In this document: piece after piece, positions 45,785-53,110 of the stretch
Layout: every line of letters starts with the position of its first letter
Numbering within the stretch: the stretch's first letter is position 1
Assembly: GCA_021771715.1 (NCBI GenBank)
Contig: JAETOO010000001.1
Coordinates: forward strand, 124,001 to 188,000
Source of the DNA: Oscillospiraceae bacterium
Lineage (GTDB): Bacteria > Bacillota > Clostridia > Lachnospirales > Lachnospiraceae
Length of the DNA stretch: 64,000 bases
Direction of reading: 5' to 3'
Position numbers and translations under genes: made by a program
Notes under the pieces: generated by a model
The model's database searches: none
What the model was told of the DNA's origin: nothing
Seen by the model: only the letters and a program-made list of their open reading frames with translations

Positions 45785-45799
45785 ATACATCAGATGTAT
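45785..45799. promoter_or_regulatory. distal GntR operator
   Basis: An identical ATACATCAGATGTAT lies 214 bp upstream of the proximal site and overlaps the last base of the regulator gene. The two 15-bp copies in one gap make chance unlikely. The rest of the gap (45586-45784) has no gene. Confidence 0.7.
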
Positions 45800-46521
45800 C
45801 AATGTTTCTTCTCCGCGCCCGCGCGCTGCTCTCGGCGCTGTCTGATCAGCCGCTGGCGGTTGTACGTCAGATGCATCACCATCGCGCACCGCGCTCCGAC
45901 CGAATCGTGCGCGGCGATCGCATCCACGATCGCGCGGTGCGTCTCGATCGTCTCCTGCATCAGCATCCGGTGCGTCAGGTTTGCGAACGTCGTGACCGCC
46001 GAGTTGATGATCGGGACCAGCATCTCGACCACGCGGTTCTTGCTGCACTTTGCGATGCAGGTGTGAAATTCAATATCCTTCGGGATGTGGTCCACCCCGC
46101 TGCGGTACAGCTGCTCCACCTCGTTGCAGAGCTGTTCCAGCTCCAAGAGCTCTCTCTCGTCGGCGCGCTCCGCCGCGATCGCCGCAATCTCGGGCTCGAG
46201 CATCAGCCGGACATCAAAGAGCTCCAGCGCCAGCTGATACTTGTCATCCAGCCGCGAGAGCCCCAGCGGATCATTCTCGACCGTGCTCGTGCTGACGACA
46301 TACGTGCCGGCCCCCCGGCGCACCTCGACAATCCCCTTCGACGCGAGCGCCTTGACCGCCTCACGGATCGTACTCCTGCCCACGCCAAACTTCTCCGCCA
46401 GATCGAACTCATTCGGCAGCTTCTGTCCCACCGCGACAGGCTCCTGCAAAATGTAGTTCATCAACTCCTCTTCTACCTGCTCTGCCAGCAACCGTTTATC
46501 TGTCTTCTCAAACTGATACAT
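45799..46521 (-). CDS. GntR family regulator, FadR subfamily
   Basis: The ATG at 46519-46521 follows GAGG; a longer frame starts inside the tRNA terminator region. The 240-residue protein has the winged helix (LPNEFDLAEKFGVGRSTIREAVKALASKGIVEVRRGAGTYV, about 34-75) and an all-helical FCD ligand domain with the metal-binding type residues D, H (IEFHTCIAKCSKN) and two more His (HRMLMQETIETHRAIVDAI). It probably represses the operon below and releases on binding gluconate or a KDG-type intermediate. Confidence 0.93.
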   Translation of the reverse strand: MYQFEKTDKRLLAEQVEEELMNYILQEPVAVGQKLPNEFDLAEKFGVGRSTIREAVKALASKGIVEVRRGAGTYVVSTSTVENDPLGLSRLDDKYQLALELFDVRLMLEPEIAAIAAERADERELLELEQLCNEVEQLYRSGVDHIPKDIEFHTCIAKCSKNRVVEMLVPIINSAVTTFANLTHRMLMQETIETHRAIVDAIAAHDSVGARCAMVMHLTYNRQRLIRQRREQRAGAEKKH

Positions 46522-46600
46522 GCGCCCTCGTCCCCCCGACTCTCTTTTCTGCCTGTCCACTGCTGCCACATCCACCTGGCCGCAAACGATGCGATTAATA

Positions 46601-46629
46601 TAAAAACACCCGCAATGTGCATTGCGGGT
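46601..46629 (-). terminator. intrinsic terminator of the tRNA operon
   Basis: On the minus strand ACCCGCAAT pairs with ATTGCGGGT around GCAC and is followed by GTTTTTATATT, 8 nt after the tRNA-Met 3' end. Confidence 0.85.
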
Positions 46630-46636
46630 ATCCTAG

Positions 46637-46710
46637 TAGCGGAAGGGAGACTTGAACTCTCGACACCACGGGTATGAACCGTGTGCTCTAGCCAGCTGAG
46701 CTATTCCGCC
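46637..46710 (-). tRNA. tRNA-Met (CAT), elongator type
   Basis: The 74-nt minus-strand sequence folds as a cloverleaf: acceptor GGCGGAA with TTCCGCT (first pair G-U), D-arm AGCTCAGCTGGCTAGAGC, anticodon loop TTCATAC with CAT, and T-loop GTTCAAGTC. The 3' CCA is not encoded. The G-U first pair and the lack of initiator features point to elongator tRNA; a lysidine-type isoleucine tRNA is the less likely alternative. Confidence 0.93.
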
Positions 46711-46723
46711 ATATTGACTTTTC

Positions 46724-46796
46724 TGGGGCCTATAGGGCTCGAACCTATGACCCTCTGCTTGTAAGGCAGATGCTCTCCCAGCTGAGCTAAGACCCC
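46724..46796 (-). tRNA. tRNA-Val (TAC)
   Basis: The 73-nt cloverleaf has acceptor GGGGTCT with AGGCCCC, anticodon stem CTGC with the TAC anticodon in TTACAA, and T-arm GGTTCGAGCC. The CCA is not encoded. It is 13 nt upstream of tRNA-Met and shares its promoter and terminator. Confidence 0.93.
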
Positions 46797-46829
46797 ATAT
46801 CTGCGAGCTGTTCCTCAACTCGCTTTGCT

Positions 46830-46859
46830 ATTATAATATGAATTGTAGTAAATTGTCAA
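46830..46859 (-). promoter_or_regulatory. promoter of the tRNA-Val/tRNA-Met operon
   Basis: On the minus strand TTGACA (46854-46859), an 18-nt AT-rich spacer and TATAAT (46830-46835), both boxes perfect, lie about 33 nt before the tRNA-Val gene. Confidence 0.85.
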
Positions 46860-46890
46860 GTGAATTTTTAAAATTTTTTTCTCAAGTTCA

Positions 46891-47045
46891 GCCATGCATA
46901 AAAAATGGGAAGACAGACCGTGCAAGCTCGCTTGCTAAGGGCTGTATTACCATTTTTGAATGGGCGGAACGCCCATTCAGCCACAGACAGGAGCCGCGTA
47001 GCGGCGGATAGCTTGCGAAGCAAGCGGGTCTGCGGCTTGCATGGC
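46891..47045. repeat. 155-bp hairpin-rich element with terminal inverted repeats
   Basis: The element is bounded by GCCATGCA (46891-46898) and TGCATGGC (47038-47045) and contains four perfect small palindromes: 46922-46935, 46958-46978 (GAATGGGCG-GAA-CGCCCATTC), 46993-47005 (GCCGC-GTA-GCGGC) and 47011-47025 (GCTTGC-GAA-GCAAGC). It carries no reading frame. It resembles a miniature non-autonomous element or a structured RNA rather than ordinary spacer. Confidence 0.5.
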
Positions 47046-47068
47046 GTCCTGATTAAGCTATCCCTTCC

Positions 47069-47755
47069 TCACGACACCCTGCGGACCGCTCTTCCCTTGC
47101 GCCCTGCCAGCGCCTCCTTCCACTCTACCTTGTAGACAAGGCCGTGGAGCACGAAGCTCATCATCGCACCGCAGATCACGTCAATCACGGAATGCTGGTC
47201 GAGCAGCACCGTCGACGCGCAGATCAGGACCATGATCACAAAGTGAACCGCGATTGTCAGCTTCCGGTGCTTCAGCTCATCCAGGCTGCAGATTGCCTGG
47301 AAGATCATGACCGTGTTCATCACATGGATCGACGGACAGACATTCGTCGGCGTGTCGATGCCGCGGAGCAACCGCACCATGTTATAGAGGATGCCCGTCT
47401 CGTGCGGGTTCTGCGCGAGACGCAGGTTCAGGCCGGTCGGAAATACGTAGTAGATCGCCAGACAGATCGTCAGCCCGGAAAACACCATCAGGCACAGCTT
47501 CTTGTAGTCCTCCCAGCCGCGGCGCTTGAACCAGATAAACGCGCCGGCCACGTACGGGAACCAGAAAATATACGGGATGATGAATGTCTCGCAGAACGGA
47601 ATCATCTCATCCAGCTTGCACTGGATAATATACTTCGGAACCACATTCTGCTCGAGCCACTCGAACACCGTCAGATAAAACAGCAGATACAGCAGCGCTA
47701 TCATGTACGGATACTTCTTAAACCAACCGACTACCTTTTCTTTTTTCTCGTTCAT
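47069..47755 (-). CDS. PAP2 family membrane phosphatase
   Basis: The ATG at 47753-47755 follows GGGGAGA. The 228-residue protein has about six membrane segments. The catalytic motifs are CPSIHVMNTVM (second PAP2 motif) and LLDQHSVIDVICG (third motif with the His nucleophile region); the first motif is weak. It resembles inositol-phosphorylceramide-synthase-like/PAP2 proteins and may dephosphorylate a lipid phosphate or transfer a head group. No operon partner is evident. Confidence 0.85.
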   Translation of the reverse strand: MNEKKEKVVGWFKKYPYMIALLYLLFYLTVFEWLEQNVVPKYIIQCKLDEMIPFCETFIIPYIFWFPYVAGAFIWFKRRGWEDYKKLCLMVFSGLTICLAIYYVFPTGLNLRLAQNPHETGILYNMVRLLRGIDTPTNVCPSIHVMNTVMIFQAICSLDELKHRKLTIAVHFVIMVLICASTVLLDQHSVIDVICGAMMSFVLHGLVYKVEWKEALAGRKGRAVRRVS

Positions 47756-47961
47756 ACTGACTCTCCCCTGTCTGAACACACACTGCCATCGCTCTCCCCT
47801 GACAGCCTCTCCAACCTCTCCATTTTGCGACTGTAATCATAGCATCTTTCATTTTTGCCCGCAACACTATTTTTGTTGAAAATGCTGCCCTTTTCTCACT
47901 TGTTTTTATCACAAATCACAAGACGCACACTGCATCGCCCTGCAGGTTCTCCCCGGTTTGC

Positions 47962-48552
47962 TCAGCCCTCTCTCACATACGTGCCGATCAGAGGAGATTC
48001 CGACGCGTCGAAGTCTTCCTCGCTCGATACCGACACATCGAGAACCGTATCGTTGACATTGAACACGATCACGTGGTGATCGTCTCCATTGTAGACCGCC
48101 TGGCTGCCGGAAACCTTCGCCGTGCCCGCAATCCCGGACTGCGCAAACGCGAAGGACACGGACTCCTCGTCCAGCTTCGCCAGCGTCACCGTCTCCTCGG
48201 CTCCGACGTACGTGCCGCTCCAGATATCGCTGCTCTGCGCAGCGTCCTGTGAGGGATCCTCCGCCGTCCCGGGCGCTCCCTGCCCGTCCGACCCGGAGGG
48301 CTCACCCTGCACCGCATTGCCCGCACCGCCGTCCGCCGTGCCGGAGCCTGCCGCATCCCCGCCGTCGACCGTCGTGCCGCTGACGTTCTGCGCCGGAGCC
48401 TCTGTCTGGGTCGGCGTCTGGGTCTGTCCCGCGCTCCCTGCCCCCGCCGGGGCGCCTCCCTGCGTATCCTTCTCCTTTGAGGTCGCGCACGCTGTCAGCA
48501 TCAATGCCCCCGCGAGCACAACTGCCATAACTCCCAAGAACTTCCTTTTCAT
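47962..48552 (-). CDS. putative lipoprotein of unknown function
   Basis: The 196-residue protein has a typical lipoprotein signal, MKRKFLGVMAVVLAGALMLTAC, with the lipobox LTAC at 19-22. A Gly/Ala/Thr/Pro-rich linker of about 85 residues follows, then a C-terminal domain of about 90 residues: SGTYVGAEETVTLAKLDEESVSFAF and DHHVIVFNVND, which looks like a small beta-barrel. No family is recognised. GGAGG precedes the ATG. Confidence 0.8.
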   Translation of the reverse strand: MKRKFLGVMAVVLAGALMLTACATSKEKDTQGGAPAGAGSAGQTQTPTQTEAPAQNVSGTTVDGGDAAGSGTADGGAGNAVQGEPSGSDGQGAPGTAEDPSQDAAQSSDIWSGTYVGAEETVTLAKLDEESVSFAFAQSGIAGTAKVSGSQAVYNGDDHHVIVFNVNDTVLDVSVSSEEDFDASESPLIGTYVREG

Positions 48553-48726
48553 AAATCGGCCTCCCTCTTCTACCTGTCCTGCTTCCGCTTCCTGTTTCAG
48601 ACCGGTCTCCTGTGTTCCCTGTCTCTTATTGCTCGCTATTCTAACACGTTTTCAGGGGTTTGTCATAATGTTTCGATTTTTTTAAGAAAAAGATTCGTAA
48701 TCCGTTATATTTGTGCGGCGCAACCG

Positions 48727-49299
48727 TTATTGTCTTATGAAGGTCGGATCCGGGGCAATTTTTCCGGGGTGCTGCCTGCTGTTGCGGCGCACTCCCGTAT
48801 CCGTGTGATACAGCCTCAGCTTGCGGACCGCCTCGTCCGGGTCATCGGAGAAATAGTCGAGCAGAGGCCGGCAGTTGACCATGCGCCAACCCTGGCCGTT
48901 CACGTAGTTCCGGTAGCTGCTCCACCAGTAGTCTCCGATCCGGCTGACATACCCCAATGTCAGCGGCAGGCGGTGAACAGCCCTGCACCGCCGCGCAAGC
49001 TCTGTCTCGGAGTCGACCGCTTCCACAGCGGTCACACGAAGACACCGGCCTTCCCCCGAAAAGCCCTCATACCCCTGCAGGAACTGCCGCGCAGCTCTTC
49101 CGATCACCCTCTCAATGCCGCCTGCCCTGCCGGTCCTTGCTATAACATATGCGCTCTCATCCGTGACGCAGAACGCATATACCGGCCAGTCCTTTGACTC
49201 GTGCGCGGACAGCAGACCGTCGATCAGATGCTTCTTGTTGCGCTCATCCGCAAGCAGGTAGCGGCTCCCCTCGAGCGCGTAGTAGTAAATTTGTGACAT
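48727..49299 (-). CDS. degenerate Y1/RAYT-type transposase-derived protein without catalytic residues
   Basis: The ATG at 49297-49299 follows AGGAAGGGG. The 190-residue protein keeps the outline of REP-associated tyrosine transposases: ADERNKKHLIDGLL near the start, a VYAFCVTDESAYVI strand where active members have AYxxMxNHxH, a helical middle part and the C-terminal YWWSSYRNYVNG and LLDYF segments. The HUH metal ligands are absent (DESAY) and no well-placed catalytic Tyr is seen. It may be a domesticated nucleic-acid-binding protein. The frame is intact, so it is not annotated as a pseudogene. No family name is certain. Confidence 0.6.
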   Translation of the reverse strand: MSQIYYYALEGSRYLLADERNKKHLIDGLLSAHESKDWPVYAFCVTDESAYVIARTGRAGGIERVIGRAARQFLQGYEGFSGEGRCLRVTAVEAVDSETELARRCRAVHRLPLTLGYVSRIGDYWWSSYRNYVNGQGWRMVNCRPLLDYFSDDPDEAVRKLRLYHTDTGVRRNSRQHPGKIAPDPTFIRQ

Positions 49300-49480
49300 A
49301 TCATTCCCCTTCCTGCCGGAAGCGCCTCCCCGGAGTGCCCTCCCATATGGGCTCTTCCTCCCGGCAGGAAAAAGCTTACCATAGCCACAAACATTTTTCA
49401 ACTGAATGATACAATAAGTGTCATATTTCTTTGTCAGTCATATGGCACCGGCCCGCTTACCCTTTTCTCCGGTTTTTGCA

Positions 49481-49526
49481 CAAAAAGGAGGAGCCGCCGC
49501 AACGAACTGTTGCAGTTGCTCCTCCT
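49481..49526 (-). terminator. intrinsic terminator of the purL-capA unit
   Basis: On the minus strand AGGAGGAGC pairs with GCTCCTCCT around a loop of about 23 nt and is followed by TTTTT, 15 nt after the CapA-like stop. Confidence 0.85.
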
Positions 49527-49540
49527 CTGAATCTCCCGAA

Positions 49541-52500
49541 TCAGGCCGGATCCGTCTCGCCGGTCCCATCGGTCTGGGGTACGGCGATCTGAGGCTCGGC
49601 TGCGTCGAGCACTGTGCCGTCTGACCCGACCGTCACGCCGTATGCGGCGCTCAGGTCATTGATCCGCTCGATGATCGAGGCTGCGCGGTCCCCCTCCACC
49701 GGCGTCGGCTGATAGTTGTTGTAGCCGGTGTCCGAGGAAATGCTGCACGGAACCACCGTCAGCTTTGCCGGCTCTGTCCCGCTCCTCGTCACGTTGAACG
49801 TCTGCTGCAAAATCATCGTGTCCGTGTCGGACGGCGCGCTGTTGCCGCCAAAGCAGAAGTTTCCGAGACTGTAGGCGATGTATTTTCCGTTGTAGCGCTC
49901 GATTCCCTGAAGCACGTGCGGGTGATGGCCGACGACCAGGTCCGCCCCGCAGTCGATCGCGGTGTGCGCCAGAGAAATCTGCGTCGCATCCGGCTCGCTG
50001 GCCTTCTCGCTCCCCCAGTGGAACGCGACGATGATCAGCTGCGCTCCCTGCGCCTGCGCCGACGCGATGGTCTGCCGCACCTGGCTCTCGCGCTCCATCC
50101 CGTCCTCCAGAACGTAGATCCCGATGAACGCCGTCTGAATCCCGTTGACCTCCTTGAACGCAATCGTGTCGCCCATGCAGTAGTCGACCCCGGCCTCCTC
50201 CAGCGCATGCTTCGTGTCTGTCAGGCTCTGCTCGCCATAGTCGCTGCTGTGATTATTGGCCAGCGTCACGACCTCGATCGAGCCGAGCGGCAGAATCTCC
50301 GCGTACGACGGATCGCCCTTAAACGCGTACTCCTTCTGCTCCCTCGTCGTCGCGGTCGTGAACGTCCCCTCGAGGTTCGCAAACGTCACATCATCCCCGG
50401 AGAGGATGTCCTTGACCTTGCTGAAGAAATAGGAATGCCCGTTCACCGAGTCAAACGCATTGAAATTTGTCATGGTGTTGAAGCTCTCGTCCGTGCCCAG
50501 CGTACAGTCGCCGACCGCGCCGACCGTCACCGTCCTGGAATCTGCCACCATAACGGTGCAGATCACGGGAGCGACGCCGTCTGCGCTGACGCGCACCGTG
50601 CCGGTGCCCTCGGCGATCGCCGTCACCCTGCCGCTGCCCTCCACCGAAAGCAGCTCCGGATTCAAGCTCTCATATTTCAGGTTGTTCAGAAGCGCTCCGG
50701 CTGGCTCTGCCTGCACTTTGATCTCACCGGACTCGCCCGGGTAGAGCGACAAACTCTCCTTTGCGAGCGTCAGGCCCGTCGCCTCCTCCATCGTCGTCGT
50801 GACCGGCACACTGCGGTTGCCCGCCGCGTCCTCCGCGAAAAAGCGGTACGTCATCCCCTCTATGTACACGATCGGCTCCATATATTTCAGGTACACCGGA
50901 ATCTCATTCCACGGACTCTCCTGATAGGCCGCGTAATAAATCCCGCTCACCAGAGAGCGCCCGTCCACCGCTGTCAGCTCGATCTTCCCGTCCTTGCGCA
51001 CCGCGTGAACCACCGGCGCGTCTCCGTCCAGCTTCGGGATCTCAATCCGGGCCGTCTTTGTGCCCTGATCCGTCTCCACGGCCGCCTCGAGCAGATAATC
51101 CTCCGCCTGGACGGTCACAATCCCATCCTCATCCGGAGAACACACCTCTCCGTTGATCCGGATCTGCTTGATCTGCGCTCCGGATGCGGAAAATTTCAGC
51201 TGTACCGGGTAGCGCGCGCTCCAGGTCTCCGGCTCCGCCTCAACCGTCACGCACAGTCCGTCATCCGCCGTCACATGTTCGCTCTTGCGCTTCTGCTCGA
51301 TCGAGCCGGACACCGCATTCACCGCCGCCACAATCAGCAGAATCACAAAGACGGCCACCGCGCCGAGCATCGCAAACTCCCGCCTCGAGATTCCCTTCTC
51401 GCGCAGCTCCGCCAGCACGTCGCTCACGTAATCCTTTCCTGCAGTCAGATAGTCTGACAGCGTCCGCCGCTGCGGGACAAGCCCCTTGCGAAGCTCCTCC
51501 TCCTTCTCCGCCGCCGTCTTCCGCCTGCGCCGCTTCGGCTGCGCCACGGTGATGATGGCCTCGTCCTCCTCGTCGGATGGATTCGCAGAGGTTCCTTCCT
51601 CCGCCTGCGTCCGGGTGCTGTCCTGTGCATTTGAAGCGCCCTCCTGCGGATTCGAGCCAAGGGACTCCGTTCCCTGAGCACCGTATCCGGTCTCCGGGCT
51701 GTCGTCCTCTGTTTCCTGAGCACCGTGTCCGGTCTCCGGGCTGTCGTCCTCCGTTTTCTGAGCACTGTGTCCGGTCTCCGGGCTGCCGTTCTCCGCTCCC
51801 TGAGCACCGTGTTTTGAACTCTGAGCACCTCGCTCCGTCTCCGGGCGATTCATTCTCGTCTTTTGAGCACCGTTCTCTGCGCTCTGAGCACTACGCGCGG
51901 TCTCCGGGCTGCTGTTCTCCGCTCCCTGAGCACCGTTCTCTGCACTCCCGGCGCCGTACTCCGATTCCTTGCGGGCACGCGCCGGTATTCCTCTCTTTCC
52001 TGCGATCCGCTCGAACACATCCCGGCTCTCCGGGTCCAACGCCATCTCCGACTCCTCCGGCTCCTCATCCTCATCGTCCGGATCATACAGGATCGAATCG
52101 CGCCGCAGCAGACCGACACGATGCGAGGGCTGCGGACGCGCATCTCTGTCCGCCTTCCGACCTTCTGGCGACACATCCGCCGTCTGTCCTGTCAGCGACG
52201 ATCCCGACTGCTCCGGCTCCGCGACTGCTCCGGTCCCTGAATCTGACGTTTTCCCCGCCGAATGAGCGGCTGACTCATACCTCGTCGACAACCTGCCAGC
52301 TTTCCGACCTTCCGGCGGCACATCTGCCGTCTCTCCTGTCAGCGACGGACCAGACTTTTTCGGCTTCTCTGCATCCTCCGCATTCCCGGAATTATTTTTC
52401 TTCTCCGCCCCGGAGCGATCGGAAGTGCGCTTCGCCCCCGAAGAGAACAGGCCGGAAGCGCGCTTCGCCCCCGAGGCGAACAAGCCGGAGACCGTTCCAA

Positions 52501-53110
52501 GGACACCTGCAGTCAACTCACTGCCCTTGTCCTTCGCGGACACGCCATCTCCGTCTCCATTCAGGATCCGCGTAAACTCGTCATCCTCATCCCATTCATC
52601 ATCCGCAAGTACGGGTTCCGCATCCGATTCCTTTTTAGACGGGCGCTTCTTGGCGTCGGGTCCCTTCTCTGTCCGCCCGGCAGACGCTGTCTCATCCGCG
52701 CCGGATCTCTTCTTCGTCCGCCCGGCAGACGCTGTCTCCTCTGCGCCGGATTCTTTCTCTGTGCGCCCGGCAGACGCTGTCTCCTCCGCGCCGGATTCTT
52801 TCTCTGTCCGCCCGGCAGACGCTGTCTCCTCCGTCTCTGCCGCCGCCCGCTTTTTTGCGCGCAGCCATCTGACTGGATGAAAGCCCGAGTCCTCCTCGTC
52901 CTCCTCATCCCCGTCCTTCGACGAGCGAAATGCTTCCCCGTCCTCCCATTCCGCATCCTCCCTGGAATACGGCTCCGGAGAGTCTGCCTCTGGCACACTC
53001 TCCGTATTCCTCCGGATACTCTCCTGCGTAGGCTCCTCCCCGCGCTGGATGGCCCGAACGATTTCCATTAATTCTTCGACATTATCTGCCTTTATCTTAT
53101 CTTTTTTCAT
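49541..53110 (-). CDS. CapA/PgsA-like metallophosphatase-fold protein with a long repetitive N-terminus
   Basis: The 1189-residue protein has three parts. Residues 1-570 are charged low-complexity sequence with two minisatellites. A single membrane segment lies at about 575-597. The outside part has a Big-type Ig-like domain (LSLYPGESGEIKVQAEP) followed by a CapA domain of about 290 residues with GDCTLG, FANLEGTF, NNHSSDYG, FHWGSE and GHHPHVLQG metal-site motifs. CapA proteins take part in poly-gamma-glutamate or related surface polymer synthesis. Its ATG overlaps the purL stop (TAATG), suggesting coupled translation; no clear ribosome site is at normal distance. Usual family members are about 400 residues. 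Confidence 0.88.
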   Translation of the reverse strand: MKKDKIKADNVEELMEIVRAIQRGEEPTQESIRRNTESVPEADSPEPYSREDAEWEDGEAFRSSKDGDEEDEEDSGFHPVRWLRAKKRAAAETEETASAGRTEKESGAEETASAGRTEKESGAEETASAGRTKKRSGADETASAGRTEKGPDAKKRPSKKESDAEPVLADDEWDEDDEFTRILNGDGDGVSAKDKGSELTAGVLGTVSGLFASGAKRASGLFSSGAKRTSDRSGAEKKNNSGNAEDAEKPKKSGPSLTGETADVPPEGRKAGRLSTRYESAAHSAGKTSDSGTGAVAEPEQSGSSLTGQTADVSPEGRKADRDARPQPSHRVGLLRRDSILYDPDDEDEEPEESEMALDPESRDVFERIAGKRGIPARARKESEYGAGSAENGAQGAENSSPETARSAQSAENGAQKTRMNRPETERGAQSSKHGAQGAENGSPETGHSAQKTEDDSPETGHGAQETEDDSPETGYGAQGTESLGSNPQEGASNAQDSTRTQAEEGTSANPSDEEDEAIITVAQPKRRRRKTAAEKEEELRKGLVPQRRTLSDYLTAGKDYVSDVLAELREKGISRREFAMLGAVAVFVILLIVAAVNAVSGSIEQKRKSEHVTADDGLCVTVEAEPETWSARYPVQLKFSASGAQIKQIRINGEVCSPDEDGIVTVQAEDYLLEAAVETDQGTKTARIEIPKLDGDAPVVHAVRKDGKIELTAVDGRSLVSGIYYAAYQESPWNEIPVYLKYMEPIVYIEGMTYRFFAEDAAGNRSVPVTTTMEEATGLTLAKESLSLYPGESGEIKVQAEPAGALLNNLKYESLNPELLSVEGSGRVTAIAEGTGTVRVSADGVAPVICTVMVADSRTVTVGAVGDCTLGTDESFNTMTNFNAFDSVNGHSYFFSKVKDILSGDDVTFANLEGTFTTATTREQKEYAFKGDPSYAEILPLGSIEVVTLANNHSSDYGEQSLTDTKHALEEAGVDYCMGDTIAFKEVNGIQTAFIGIYVLEDGMERESQVRQTIASAQAQGAQLIIVAFHWGSEKASEPDATQISLAHTAIDCGADLVVGHHPHVLQGIERYNGKYIAYSLGNFCFGGNSAPSDTDTMILQQTFNVTRSGTEPAKLTVVPCSISSDTGYNNYQPTPVEGDRAASIIERINDLSAAYGVTVGSDGTVLDAAEPQIAVPQTDGTGETDPA
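51674..51799 (-). repeat. 42-nt tandem repeat in the CapA-like gene
   Basis: Three 42-nt copies (51674-51715, 51716-51757, 51758-51799) with degenerate copies up to about 51960 encode 14-residue units with a core SPETGHGAQ. The frame is kept. Confidence 0.85.
52657..52840 (-). repeat. 45-nt tandem repeat in the CapA-like gene
   Basis: Starting points at 52683, 52728, 52773 and 52818 show a strict 45-nt period, encoding EETASAGRTEKESGA-type units of 15 residues. The frame is kept. Confidence 0.9.

Noticed and set aside
46637-46710. tRNA-Ile decoding AUA (CAT anticodon modified to lysidine)
   Set aside because: The acceptor stem and overall sequence fit the elongator tRNA-Met of Clostridia better; the alternative cannot be fully excluded.
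46633-46818. A 61-codon minus-strand frame across the two tRNA genes
   Set aside because: Both tRNAs fold fully and share a consensus promoter and terminator; the frame is accidental.
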